DNA of 64,000 nucleotides from Bdellovibrio sp. GT3 (GCF_037996765.1 NZ_JBBNAD010000006.1:367642-431641); one strand, 5' to 3'; counted from the stretch's first letter, positions 52,828 through 61,338 are shown. Notes: generated by a model from the sequence alone, not told the origin. A program made the numbers and translations.

Positions 52828-53982
52828 ATGAACAAAATCAAACTTTTGCTATGGATAACATTTGTAGTGATGCCTATTGCCTTTGCTCAGGCAGAGGAAT
52901 CGGCCGAAGCAGAGATCCTTGAAACGAAGCTAGAACCCGCAAAAGTCGCCCAGAAAGACAAAACCTATATCCGTCTTTCTGAAGGTAAAATCTTTGAATT
53001 GGATAGCATTCCTGATCGCGAGGCCATGCGCGAAGCCCTGGGTCTTAAGATCCCCGAAAAGCTCCAAAAGCAAATTCTAGCCAAAGGCGGATCCATCGAA
53101 GAAGTCGATCCTCTCGCTCCTTTCGAAAGCATGTCCCCACAGCAAAAGGAAAAATTTAAAAACATGCGCATTCATTTTCTGACCAATGCCGCCCGAATTT
53201 TGAATTCGACAAAGTTTGCTTTGGGCGCCGGCAGCCTGGTGGGCGATGGTTTCAGCTTCGTCACCTTGAAGGCGAAAAAAGTATTTGGTAAGGGCGAAAG
53301 TCAACAGCCCCCAGAAAAGCGCACATTCAAAGAGCGCAGTCATCAGGTGACTCAGTCCTTACTTCGTGGAATTGATTACAAACTGTGGTCTCAGGCTCCT
53401 TTAGTAATGGAGTCCAACGAATTTGGCATCAGTGTCGCTGCGGGATTTTTAGCTGAGACTGGAATCATGCGCCGGGGTGCTGGCGGTATTGAAGAGGTCG
53501 GCATCAATCTGGGTTATAACAAAACTTCCAAAGCATTCGTTTTTGAGATCTTTCACAACTCTGAAAAATTCGATAACACCAAGGGAGCCTTCACGGTTTT
53601 CGGGTTGGTTGGAAAAGCCGGTTTGATGATTTCCCGTCGTAACGGGTCTGAGACACAAAAGGGCAGCGCCTTTTATCCGCCGATGCTTCCTGCTTACAGT
53701 ATGACCTCGTCCGAGTACTTTACGGCGGGATTTAGCTCAAGCTTGGGGTTTCCTCCCCCACCATTTTCCGACGTCATGATGTACACCAATAAATTTGAAA
53801 GCCACAGCCTGATTCGCATCACCGTTTCCCCCGTCGTAAAAGGCTTTGTTCGCATGGAGGTAGGAGATGTGAAGGGTTCATTTAAATTGGTTGTTATGCG
53901 CTTTGTCGACGTTTTCACATCCATTGCAAACAAGCTTCGTTTTCACCGTGCTCCCATGGATTGCAGAGGAGTGTTTATTTAA
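52828..53982 (+). CDS. Secreted protein, unknown function
   Basis: A 384-residue protein with a signal peptide (MNKIKLLLWITFVVMPIAFAQA). Residues of about 25-110 are charged and helical (FESMSPQQKEKFKNMR). The rest alternates hydrophobic and small residues (FGISVAAGFLAETGIMRRGAGG, GAFTVFGLVGKAGLMISRR, AGFSSSLGFPPPPFSDVM), suggesting a membrane-associated or beta-rich domain. It ends with HRAPMDCRGVFI. I recognise it only as a type of conserved predator hypothetical. Confidence 0.65.
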   Translation: MNKIKLLLWITFVVMPIAFAQAEESAEAEILETKLEPAKVAQKDKTYIRLSEGKIFELDSIPDREAMREALGLKIPEKLQKQILAKGGSIEEVDPLAPFESMSPQQKEKFKNMRIHFLTNAARILNSTKFALGAGSLVGDGFSFVTLKAKKVFGKGESQQPPEKRTFKERSHQVTQSLLRGIDYKLWSQAPLVMESNEFGISVAAGFLAETGIMRRGAGGIEEVGINLGYNKTSKAFVFEIFHNSEKFDNTKGAFTVFGLVGKAGLMISRRNGSETQKGSAFYPPMLPAYSMTSSEYFTAGFSSSLGFPPPPFSDVMMYTNKFESHSLIRITVSPVVKGFVRMEVGDVKGSFKLVVMRFVDVFTSIANKLRFHRAPMDCRGVFI

Positions 53983-54231
53983 AACGGGGCTCTGTCCGGT
54001 CTCTTCAAGTGCTCGCAAGCCGCAGGCCATTCTTCGGCCATAACTGTCGACATATTTAACACACTCACGTCCCTCCTTAGAATGCTCCGGGAGGATCCAA
54101 TACCAAATCAGGGCCCTATTTGAACCAAAGAGTCCTAATCTCATTTATATGTATTTGATTCCGCTGGGTCCGTTTTTGCATCAATTTTCATTGATGGGCG
54201 GCTTGGTACCGCAAAATCAAAGGAGATACCT

Positions 54232-55353
54232 GTGGGTAAGCCAATTAATCTCGTCCTTACAGCGGCTCTCTCTTTTGGAGGCGTAACGGCACTTCTTCCG
54301 ACATTCTCATTTGCAGCTCCCACCCAGAAATCCCAAACCGGCATGAATGGATTCCAGCTTGATGCGAATGCCGTAGTACCAGAAATTGTGGCATTGGGAA
54401 TTCAACCACAAGTTTATAAGGTCATGCCCCCTCGCTTAAAAGAACAATCTTACGTCGAAGACCAATACGTTCTGCACATCATACTTGGCCACTTGACGGT
54501 TGATCAGTTCACCGAGCTTAAATCTCTTTATGGCGCTCATAGTTCCATTCAATATGACGCTAAGAAAAACTACAACCTTATTGATTTCCTACCACGGGCT
54601 ATCCAAGCCACAGTAAATAAAACCTTTACTCAAACTGCCATTAGCGGTTTTCCATTGGGTGCGGTCGAAACTTCTGAAGATATCAAGGGTGAACTTTGGC
54701 CACTTGAAAAAAATGGCGTGGGCTTTTTCACGAATTGCTGGGGCACAACGATTGAGGTTTTAAGATCACTCCGTTCAGATGACGTGGCTATCCCCTACAC
54801 TTTGTCCTGGCCATCTCGTGAGACGGCGGACGAATACTTTAAAGACGATACATACAGTTCAAAAACAAAAGAATCCGCTCTTCAGTTTGGTGATGTGCTG
54901 GTTGTTTCACTGAAGTCTGGGTCTGATGTGGTGATTCAGCATACGGCATTCATCATCAACAAATCAGTTGTGTTTGAAAAAACCGACACAATGGATGACG
55001 ACCCTTATCGTCTTTCTTTACGCGCAGATGTTTTAAGCAAGTACAAACAAATCTTTGAAGGCGACGAGGTTTTTAAATATCGCCATTTTAGTTCGGACAA
55101 AGAAATTCTTCCCTCTCAAGATGCTCTCAATCCTAATACATTCTTCACTCCAGAGGCGCTTAAGATTCTGCTCCAAACACTGCCTGAAATTCCAATCAAC
55201 AATCTTTCTATGGGTTGCGAAATCGGTTTTGGCGGAGGCTGCGATCTGACTACAACTGAAATCCATGTCATCAACGTGATCACAAATCCACGAACAGGAC
55301 TCGGAACTCTGAACGGCGATCCGAAAGTTTTAAAACACTTCCGACCACTCTAA
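54232..55353 (+). CDS. Secreted NlpC/P60-like cysteine hydrolase
   Basis: A 373-residue exported protein starting at GTG (54232) with AAAGGAG seven bases upstream; the signal peptide is about 28 residues. In the middle is an NlpC/P60-type core: Cys169 in FFTNCWGTTIEVL, a GDVLVVSL strand and His237 in VIQHTAFIINKSVVFEKT. Amidase or peptidase activity on cell-wall peptides, or on a modified amide bond, is likely. Another Cys-rich patch (MGCEIGFGGGCD) lies near the C-terminus. Followed at 38 bp by a lipoprotein gene on the same strand. Confidence 0.75.
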   Translation: MGKPINLVLTAALSFGGVTALLPTFSFAAPTQKSQTGMNGFQLDANAVVPEIVALGIQPQVYKVMPPRLKEQSYVEDQYVLHIILGHLTVDQFTELKSLYGAHSSIQYDAKKNYNLIDFLPRAIQATVNKTFTQTAISGFPLGAVETSEDIKGELWPLEKNGVGFFTNCWGTTIEVLRSLRSDDVAIPYTLSWPSRETADEYFKDDTYSSKTKESALQFGDVLVVSLKSGSDVVIQHTAFIINKSVVFEKTDTMDDDPYRLSLRADVLSKYKQIFEGDEVFKYRHFSSDKEILPSQDALNPNTFFTPEALKILLQTLPEIPINNLSMGCEIGFGGGCDLTTTEIHVINVITNPRTGLGTLNGDPKVLKHFRPL

Positions 55354-55391
55354 AAACCTGTTGAAGGCTGACAAAGAACTTAAAAATAACT

Positions 55392-56213
55392 ATGAAGCTC
55401 ATTGCCAAAATTGTTCCTCTTTTTCTAATTTTCGTCGGCTGCCAACATAATGCGAACCGCAATCCATCCTCCACACCAGCACTGAGCCCGCGGTTTAAAG
55501 AGGAAAGTATTAGTAGCATCGCCAATCGCCATAATTTGATTGTAGTTCACGCCACCACAGAATTTGATCCACAGCAATCCGCAGCGAAGGGCATTGATAA
55601 ACTTGTTAAGGAATTCAAAGCCAGTGGTCGTCCGGTTATTTACTTAGTCAGCGACCAAACGGCGCAAGGCTATGATCGCTGGTACACCGCGGACCGAAAT
55701 CCTGATTTTGAAATTTTCTCTGAGGGTGGTGAGCACAATCTTCCGATCAACACCAATGAAGTAACAATCGTTGGTGGCTTTTGGGGAAGCACAGACACAT
55801 TGAATGGCTGCCACGCCTTGGCGATGAAAGATGCTATCCGCATGCATTTTGAAAAGTCAAAGATGCCTCTTACAATTCATATCCCTTTGAATGCGACATA
55901 CTTTTATAGCGAATGGACCCTCTTTCGCCAAGAGATGCTCTCCTCCGGTGACATTGATTTAAGTGCGATCCCGATTGACAAGTATCCTTTCGCGACATTG
56001 TTTTTCTTAAGAGATGATAGCGGAGCGGGCGATAACGGCAACGAACAGACGTTCGTGCATAGCTACAACGGCCGGGAAAATAAGAAATACCGCGCCGGAG
56101 AGAATGTCAGTCGCGCAAATTATCAATTCAGATTCTATATCAATAATAAACTGATTGAATCCGTCACCGGCCCTGGGCAAAGAATCGTAAATATTAAATT
56201 CGAAACTATATAG
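55392..56213 (+). CDS. Lipoprotein, unknown function
   Basis: A 273-residue lipoprotein: MKLIAKIVPLFLIFVGCQHN has the lipobox FVGC. The mature protein is alpha/beta (NLIVVHATTEFDP, GRPVIYLVSDQTAQGYDRWY, NEVTIVGGFWGSTDTLNGCHALAMKDAI), a pattern like an isochorismatase- or Rossmann-like fold, but no signature is certain. The last 60 residues look like a beta domain (QFRFYINNKLIESV). It is probably transcribed with the NlpC/P60-like gene. Confidence 0.68.
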   Translation: MKLIAKIVPLFLIFVGCQHNANRNPSSTPALSPRFKEESISSIANRHNLIVVHATTEFDPQQSAAKGIDKLVKEFKASGRPVIYLVSDQTAQGYDRWYTADRNPDFEIFSEGGEHNLPINTNEVTIVGGFWGSTDTLNGCHALAMKDAIRMHFEKSKMPLTIHIPLNATYFYSEWTLFRQEMLSSGDIDLSAIPIDKYPFATLFFLRDDSGAGDNGNEQTFVHSYNGRENKKYRAGENVSRANYQFRFYINNKLIESVTGPGQRIVNIKFETI

Positions 56214-56363
56214 TCTGTCAGCGCAGACGGTTGCCGTAGAGAATGACCCTCTGTTGGACTATCGTTTCATTTTATCGATTTCCGCAAGAGCAACATTCAA
56301 AGGCAATTTAGAATACCTTTAACATCTTCAGATTTTCGGCATAGCAAGTGCATTAAAGCACGC

Positions 56364-57548
56364 ATGCTGTATAGACAGATCGCTAAATGCCCTAATTTCC
56401 TCCTCAGCCGTGTTTTTACCGCGGCCCAGGCCTTATTTGTTACTGTGTCCATGATCTACACAGTACCAATTTGCATTCTTATGTTATTCATTCCCTCAGC
56501 CGCCTTTGCTCAGATCGATATGGCACTTGTGGCTCAGGATTTTAAACTCACTTTTGCGTTTGTAGGCTCGCCTGATGAATCCACTGCCTGGAAGACTACC
56601 GGGACCGACTTTCTTTATATGAAAAATGAAAGCCGTCCAGAAATTCGAAAAATGGCACAGGTCGACTGCGAACTAATCGACGGCAAATCTATTCTTAAAC
56701 TCAGTTACCCCTATTCTCGGCCAAACGAGCAGATCGTAGGGCTCACTCGCCCATTCACCGAAATCGGCGACCTCTCCTGTGAAAACTATTTGGATTCAAA
56801 GAAAAAACTGCTGACGAATGCATCCCCAACTCAACTCGACATCACGGACCAGCAGCTCATGAAGCTGGTCAATAAAGGTCTTTATAAAAATATTGAAAAA
56901 ATGGGAACGATGAGTTTTCAGCATGGGCACATCACTGACGAGGTCTATGTTTTTCTGCCGGGCCTATACATGTCAGGAAATCAATTCTTACTTGAAGCGC
57001 GACAGAAGTTCAATCAAGGTGCGAACGTCATTCTGACGACACTGCCTGGGCATGAACGTCAGTCTATTGACTCCCGGGAAAACTCAGTCGGCGTCTGGCT
57101 CGCCTACTCTGATTACATCGTTAAGATGGCAGCCAGATTCTACGGCAAAAAAGTAGTCCTCGTCGGCCAATCCACGGGAGGTCTCCTTGCCGTTCGCACG
57201 GCCAAAAACAACAAAGTTGATGGATTGATTCTCCATCAACCGTTCTTTGCTGTTAGCAAGGGCGTGAAAGCGGCTCTGGCTATTGGAAATTTATTGCCAG
57301 AGTCCTTATTAAATTTCTCTTTTGAAAAATACAACTTGAACGAAGCTTTAAAGGTCGCAATAGAAGATCAAAAACTTCTGGAGATTCCCTACGAGAACAT
57401 TCCGTCTGACATTCCTGTCACGGTTTTTGTGGCCGACGACGATTCCGTCGTTTCCACCAAAGCGACCCTTGAGTGGGCAAAACGATATGCTCCGCACGCA
57501 ATCATTCATCATCACTCCGATGGGCACATGAGTATTAGCGATTTTTAG
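56364..57548 (+). CDS. Exported alpha/beta hydrolase
   Basis: A 394-residue protein with an N-terminal hydrophobic segment; the ATG at 56364 gives a long leader, and a Met at 56451 (MIYTVPICILMLFIPSAAFA) is an alternative start with a compact signal peptide. The first 190 residues have no recognised motif. The hydrolase domain has EVYVFLPGLYMSGNQF, LTTLPGHERQSID, the elbow LVGQSTGGLLAVR (Ser), the acid region VFVADDDSVVS and a His-rich end IIHHHSDGHMSIS. It is a probable lipase or esterase. Confidence 0.8.
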   Translation: MLYRQIAKCPNFLLSRVFTAAQALFVTVSMIYTVPICILMLFIPSAAFAQIDMALVAQDFKLTFAFVGSPDESTAWKTTGTDFLYMKNESRPEIRKMAQVDCELIDGKSILKLSYPYSRPNEQIVGLTRPFTEIGDLSCENYLDSKKKLLTNASPTQLDITDQQLMKLVNKGLYKNIEKMGTMSFQHGHITDEVYVFLPGLYMSGNQFLLEARQKFNQGANVILTTLPGHERQSIDSRENSVGVWLAYSDYIVKMAARFYGKKVVLVGQSTGGLLAVRTAKNNKVDGLILHQPFFAVSKGVKAALAIGNLLPESLLNFSFEKYNLNEALKVAIEDQKLLEIPYENIPSDIPVTVFVADDDSVVSTKATLEWAKRYAPHAIIHHHSDGHMSISDF

Positions 57549-57569
57549 GCTCATTGTGATTTAATAAAT

Positions 57570-58043
57570 TTATTTTGACTCGGCAGAGTTTTGATTGCGA
57601 AATTCAGCTGGTAAAAGGAACCCATCTTCCGCAACTAATTGACGTTCGTTCTGTGTTTCAACTTTAAGATGCTTTCTTAACGCAGCTTTAAACTGCCAGC
57701 CTCGCACCCACAGAATCGCGTCTTGCGTTTTCTTGCCTGGCACATCATAGGCTTCAGCAATCTCAAATCCATATTTACGATAAAGACGTTCGTGCGCTGG
57801 CGAAAGAACATGGCATATATAGACATCATAGTCACTCGCCATTCTTAACCAGGCCATCTCAATAATTTGAGTTGTTCTTTCACGAATTCGCGGATTCTCC
57901 GACGCCACAGAGAAATTACCGATTTCAACGACGCGCACGCCACGATCCATAAAATGCTCAAGCTTTTTTGTGACCGCAAGCTCACCCACGTTTTGAGTTC
58001 GATTCAAACGAACAAAAGGCAAATCTTTGCGTTGCGACAACAA
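57570..58043 (-). pseudogene. 5'-truncated acyltransferase-like gene (FeeM / acyl-amino-acid synthase-like)
   Basis: A 157-codon frame that opens without ATG or ribosome binding site (only TTG TTG after an in-frame TGA). It begins in the middle of a domain: FVRLNRTQNVGELAVTKKLE, then RVVEIGNFSVASENPRIRERTTQIIEMAWLRMASDYDVYICHVLSPAHERLYRKYGFEIAEAY. This is the second half of a GNAT-fold FeeM/autoinducer-synthase-like enzyme (LYRKYGF near the C-terminal strand). The first half is missing, so it is probably non-functional unless a short form is used. Confidence 0.62.
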
Positions 58044-58051
58044 ATATCACA

Positions 58052-58186
58052 CTAAGCAGCCTTCGGAATCTCCTGAGGCTGCTGTTTTTTATTCAGGATC
58101 AGATTTAACTCCTGAGCCGCTTTGTCAGCATTGTTGACACTGTAATAGTAGGCCTTACCGGCGATATTTTTCCGCACAGAGCATTG
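58052..58186 (-). pseudogene. Possible C-terminal tail of a lost gene
   Basis: A minus-strand frame reads GKAYYYSVNNADKAAQELNL and ILNKKQQPQEIPKAA before a TAG, starting out of frame at the end of the HEYLGL gene. The composition looks protein-like. There is no start codon or recognised family, and an overlapping plus-strand terminator may explain part of it, so the call is weak. Confidence 0.25.
58055..58091 (+). terminator. Orphan plus-strand intrinsic terminator
   Basis: AGCAGCCT (58055-58062) pairs perfectly with AGGCTGCT (58076-58083), followed by GTTTTTTATT. No plus-strand gene ends nearby, so it may be a relic at a rearrangement junction or may end an antisense RNA. Confidence 0.55.
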
Positions 58187-58919
58187 TCATGTTTAACTGC
58201 TCTTCATAGCCAGCAAGTTTAAGAGTGCCGGTCAAAGTAAGTCTTCCATTGGAGATTATTGAAACCATACCGGAGTAAGAGCCATTGGTGTGGCGAAGAG
58301 TTACGTTTCCAGTGGAGGCATCCCTTAATTCGCCGATTAGAACCCAGCCTCCGTAAATCATTGTGATATTTGTCGTGCGATGCTGAATGGCGCCGGTCGG
58401 GGTTGCCTCTACTTCTGCGCGGTGCTCATATAGATTTACAACCAAGGTGTCGTCTTGGCAAATCTGCCACATGCTGTCGCCACCCTGACGAATGCGCTGA
58501 ACTGTCGTCATATCTTTTAGGATCAACTTTGAATAAGTGTACTTGGCATCTTCAAGGCCGATAAGCCCCAGGTACTCATGTAGAACCAAGGATAGCTTTT
58601 CGTCTTCTGTGAATCCAATCCAGCGGTTGCTGTTAAAAATAATTCTTTTTTCCGCAGGGTAATTGATGGCATCTTTTGGAATGCCATTAAGAATCAGCTT
58701 TTGATTCGTTGATTCAACTTTTGTCGAAGAAATCGCATCGCGCAGAAGTATTACGTTCAAGCCTTCAATGTTTGAATTTTGCAGATACTTATTCAGTTTT
58801 TCTGCATAAACCTGGAATTGAAGGGAATAGGTGTCGCCACCGTTGCCAACATATCGTGGGCCAGCAAAAGCAAGGGGCGAAAGAAGAAGCATTATAAGGA
58901 CCAGGATGGTGGATTTCAT
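58155..58919 (-). CDS. Secreted HEYLGL-motif protein with extra C-terminal domain (cassette copy 2)
   Basis: A 254-residue protein with a signal peptide (MKSTILVLIMLLLSPLAFAG), then YVGNGGDTYSL. The core DAINYPAEKRIIFNSNRWIGF and LSLVLHEYLGLIGLEDAKYTYSKLIL matches the protein at 46891-47691. The C-terminal 105 residues (MWQICQDDTLVVNLYEHRAE, TMIYGGWVLIGELRDA, TLTGTLKLAG, MLCAEKYRR) are a separate domain that recurs as the whole of the 59988-60374 protein. It starts inside the stop of its upstream regulator (4-bp overlap), as in copy 1. Confidence 0.82.
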   Translation of the reverse strand: MKSTILVLIMLLLSPLAFAGPRYVGNGGDTYSLQFQVYAEKLNKYLQNSNIEGLNVILLRDAISSTKVESTNQKLILNGIPKDAINYPAEKRIIFNSNRWIGFTEDEKLSLVLHEYLGLIGLEDAKYTYSKLILKDMTTVQRIRQGGDSMWQICQDDTLVVNLYEHRAEVEATPTGAIQHRTTNITMIYGGWVLIGELRDASTGNVTLRHTNGSYSGMVSIISNGRLTLTGTLKLAGYEEQLNMTMLCAEKYRR

Positions 58920-59728
58920 GACATTCCTTTTTTACGGTCGATTCTAAAAAACTGAACTGAAAATTGATAGACACTGTTCTTGTTTGCGGATTTTGTATAA
59001 AAATCGTCCGCGAATTGCTTTTGAAACTTTCTTAATGCTTTTTTTGCTTCGTCTATTTTGCTGTCGTCAAATGCGAAAGTAGTGCTGCCAAATTCCCGAT
59101 GGGTGACAGTTTGTTCATGCAAAGCTTTGATTCCCTTGTTTAAAACCTGCTCATGGAAATTACGAATAGCTATCGAGGAGATGTCCATTGTGCTTTCTGT
59201 TTCAGGAAAGCACGGCTTCATTTTTCCGTCTTCGATTTTTAGTAACTCGGCAGCTATCAAATCCTGAATCGCCCGGCGAATCGTTGCCTGAGGCAGGCGC
59301 AAACGCTCCATAAGCTCATATTCATGATGGGAAAACCCTTCGACTTCCGTCAGCTCAAGAATTGCCTGATGGTACCAGGTGCCTGTCGCTGAAAAATCCT
59401 TAGGGCGCATTTTGTAGGACTTGGTTTGCTTAAAAGATGCCAACTCTAGGGTCGCAGCCTTGCGATCTTTCTCGCTGCGGGAATGAAATGCCTTAGAACT
59501 CAGAATAAACACCCGGCTTTCTGTCAAAGCCATTCCCAGTAAGACGCTCAATCGCTCTGCCGTCTTTGGAGCCATACCTTTTTTATTGGAAAGAAAGTCA
59601 GAGAGCCATGAAGGGGTAACTTCAAGATCGCGAGCAAATGATCTAAGGGAATAATGGGGATTCGCGTTCGAGCGGCGCGCGAATTCGTCTGCCAAATATT
59701 TATAGTGAAAGGACTGATCCAGTTTCAT
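58916..59728 (-). CDS. TIGR02147-family HTH regulator (cassette copy 2)
   Basis: A 270-residue regulator homologous to 46091-46894. HTH region: YSLRSFARDLEVTPSWLSDFLSNKKGMAPKTAERLSVLL. Second DNA-binding part: HHEYELMERLRLPQATIRRAIQDLIAAELL. Family signatures: GTWYHQAILELT, AIRNFHEQVLNKGIKAL, TTFAFDDSKIDEAKKAL and SVYQFSVQFFRID. It is followed with a 4-bp overlap by the secreted HEYLGL protein. Upstream lie two palindromes and the divergent 59988 gene, which suggests local autoregulation. Confidence 0.85.
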   Translation of the reverse strand: MKLDQSFHYKYLADEFARRSNANPHYSLRSFARDLEVTPSWLSDFLSNKKGMAPKTAERLSVLLGMALTESRVFILSSKAFHSRSEKDRKAATLELASFKQTKSYKMRPKDFSATGTWYHQAILELTEVEGFSHHEYELMERLRLPQATIRRAIQDLIAAELLKIEDGKMKPCFPETESTMDISSIAIRNFHEQVLNKGIKALHEQTVTHREFGSTTFAFDDSKIDEAKKALRKFQKQFADDFYTKSANKNSVYQFSVQFFRIDRKKGMS

Positions 59729-59783
59729 GGGGTCCTTTTATTGCAAAGTCTGAAAGGTCGCCACAAATAAAGAGATCAGAGTG

Positions 59784-59807
59784 TTCACTGAGATTATAGT
59801 CGGTGAA
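59784..59807. promoter_or_regulatory. Candidate operator palindrome 1
   Basis: A 24-bp imperfect palindrome: TTCACTGA and TCGGTGAA arms (7 of 8 complementary) with an 8-nt AT-rich centre. It has the same length and left-half core (CACTGAG) as the palindrome at 59868-59895 and lies upstream of the regulator on the divergent side. Confidence 0.5.
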
Positions 59808-59867
59808 TAGCCTGTAAAAAGGTTATCTAAATCGAGTTACTAATAGAGAGAATGAAAGAATTACGCA

Positions 59868-59895
59868 TGTCCACTGAGTTTTAGCCCAGTGGACA
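59868..59895. promoter_or_regulatory. Candidate operator palindrome 2
   Basis: Perfect 9-bp arms TGTCCACTG and CAGTGGACA around a 10-nt spacer. The inner 24 bp resembles palindrome 1 in length and core (CCACTGAG). A further half-site, TACACTGA, follows at about 59901. It sits about 95 bases upstream of the 59988 start codon, consistent with a shared control region for both divergent genes. Confidence 0.55.
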
Positions 59896-59987
59896 CTATG
59901 TACACTGAAATCTCGATTTCTTGCCTGCTTGTCCTGTAAAGGTTGTCTCAGAAAAACAAACAAACATTTTGAATAAAGGAAATGCAA

Positions 59988-60374
59988 ATGAAAAAACTTA
60001 TCCTAGTAGTTGGAATGACATTGGCTGCAACCCCATCTTTCGCAAAAGACAGCAGATGGTTGCTTTGCAAAGGCGACACCGTTGTTTTGGGAGAAAACAA
60101 CTCGTTGGTAGTTAACGTATTTGAACATCGCAAAGGTCCTGCGGGCAGAGAGACTTCATTGACTCTATTGTTCGGAGGCTGGTTATTGAAGGGTGCTATT
60201 GATAATACAAACTCTTACTCCCGTGATGTCCAGTTGTCTGGAGACCGTTCAGGTTTTGACGGCAAAGTCACTCTGGATTGGGGCGCATCAACCGTACAAC
60301 TGGAGGGCATTTTAGATCTTCAATATAAAACACCGGTATCCGTAATTTTGAAGTGTGATGACCTAAGCCGATAG
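59988..60374 (+). CDS. Small secreted stand-alone EHR/GGW-domain protein
   Basis: A 128-residue protein; ATG at 59988 is 7 bases after AAAGGA (the ATG at 59982 is too close to it). The signal peptide is MKKLILVVGMTLAATPSFA. The mature domain is homologous to the C-terminus of the 58155-58919 protein: RWLLCKGDTVVLGENNSL, VVNVFEHRKGP, SLTLLFGGWLLKGAI, VILKCDDLSR. Both have a Cys near each end, likely a disulfide. Function unknown. It is divergent from the regulator gene and probably under its control. Confidence 0.8.
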   Translation: MKKLILVVGMTLAATPSFAKDSRWLLCKGDTVVLGENNSLVVNVFEHRKGPAGRETSLTLLFGGWLLKGAIDNTNSYSRDVQLSGDRSGFDGKVTLDWGASTVQLEGILDLQYKTPVSVILKCDDLSR

Positions 60375-60405
60375 TTAACCAACTAAATAGAAAAGGAATA
60401 GTAAT

Positions 60406-60756
60406 ATGAAACTACTTATCACTTGCGCTCTTATATTTGCAGCTAGCATTTCTTTTGCTAGTACGTCCGAAAAATCTAAACAAGCTGTTCTTTCCAGTCC
60501 GGAGGTTCAAGCTGTCGTTCTTACCGTTGCCAAATTGCGCGGGCTTGAATGCTTTACGCCCAAAGTGGACAAAATCCAAATCACGGAAGTGGATGACAGC
60601 ACCGAGAAATTCAGTGTTCCGGTGATGTGTAATTTTCCAATTGATCCCACAACTGGACAAGGCGGTGCCGAATTAACTTCCGTAACCGTGACTGGTTTTG
60701 TTTATAGCAAAACACACGTCCGAGTTTTCGGTATGGAAATCAAAGAGTTTGAGTAA
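60406..60756 (+). CDS. Small secreted protein, unknown function
   Basis: A 116-residue protein with an AAAGGAA ribosome binding site and a signal peptide (MKLLITCALIFAASISFA). The mature part is alpha/beta (SPEVQAVVLTVAKLRGLECF, VDKIQITEVDD, FSVPVMCNFP, VTVTGFVYSKTHVRVFGMEIKEF) with two Cys. No family was recognised. It lies 31 bp downstream of the 59988 gene, so the two probably share a transcript. Confidence 0.7.
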   Translation: MKLLITCALIFAASISFASTSEKSKQAVLSSPEVQAVVLTVAKLRGLECFTPKVDKIQITEVDDSTEKFSVPVMCNFPIDPTTGQGGAELTSVTVTGFVYSKTHVRVFGMEIKEFE

Positions 60757-60760
60757 TTGA

Positions 60761-61036
60761 TATTTCATAGGGAGAAATTTCGTCAGTGTTCCGAATTATC
60801 GCTTCAGTGACTGTCGCCACGAAATAGAAACAGAATGCGCCATCAACGAGGCTTTAAATAGTGACGCACTATCTGAGTCAAGATGGCGCAACTATCAAAA
60901 GCTCGAAGCCGCAGTTTGCCACGGGCTGCGAAGGCAAAATAAAGTTCTTCCGAAGAACGTAAGCTTTGGAAGAAGCAAAGCATCCAGGCGAGAGCGCATA
61001 AATCTTCTAGAAAGGGCAATCGATAATGAGCACTGA
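60761..61036 (+). pseudogene. rsgA: C-terminal remnant of ribosome small-subunit GTPase RsgA
   Basis: A plus-strand frame opens at 60761 right after a TGA and has no start codon. It encodes NYRFSDCRHEIETECAINEAL, then SESRWRNYQKLEA and a basic tail RRQNKVLPKNVSFGRSKASRRERINLLERAIDNEH. This matches the zinc-binding C-terminal domain of RsgA (typical CxFxDCxHxxExxCAVxxAL). The first Cys of the zinc site is missing, and the GTPase domain is absent, so it is a fragment left by a deletion. The true rsgA must be elsewhere. Confidence 0.7.
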
Positions 61037-61338
61037 AACAAACTATAAGAAAGTTGTTCCAGGTCCAAACCAAGATGTTGTAACCCTTGAACATCTTGGG
61101 CCGATATTTATGGGCTGAAATTGCGAACAACGGAACGCGGATCCTTACCAACAGACTGCATTCGCGATCGACCGGGTTCTTACATTCATTTCAAAGCGCG
61201 CGAATGTTTAGGGTTAAACGACACTTAATTTTTCGCAGGCCTAACCAAAGATTAATGTTCATAAATTTGCCCATCTCATGGAACTCTGTAACAATAGTCG
61301 CACTGATGTACCAACCACTGAACAGAAAGGTGGTCGCA
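61037..61338 (+). other. Degenerate-looking stretch upstream of the HAD gene
   Basis: About 300 bases with several short open frames. A 30-codon frame starts at 61026 (MSTETNYKKVVPGPNQDVV) and overlaps the rsgA remnant's stop; another, later frame reads GSLPTDCIRDRPGSYIHF. These look like pieces of former genes, but none is identified. The promoter of the HAD gene should be at the right end. Confidence 0.35.

Noticed and set aside
53878..54144. 88-codon minus-strand frame between the 52828 and 54232 genes
   Set aside because: It overlaps the end of a well-supported plus-strand gene, has no good ribosome binding site and matches no family.
61087..61338. Long in-frame extension before the ATG of the exported HAD protein
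   Set aside because: The extension lacks protein-like composition and would bury the signal peptide; the ATG at 61339 has a good ribosome binding site.
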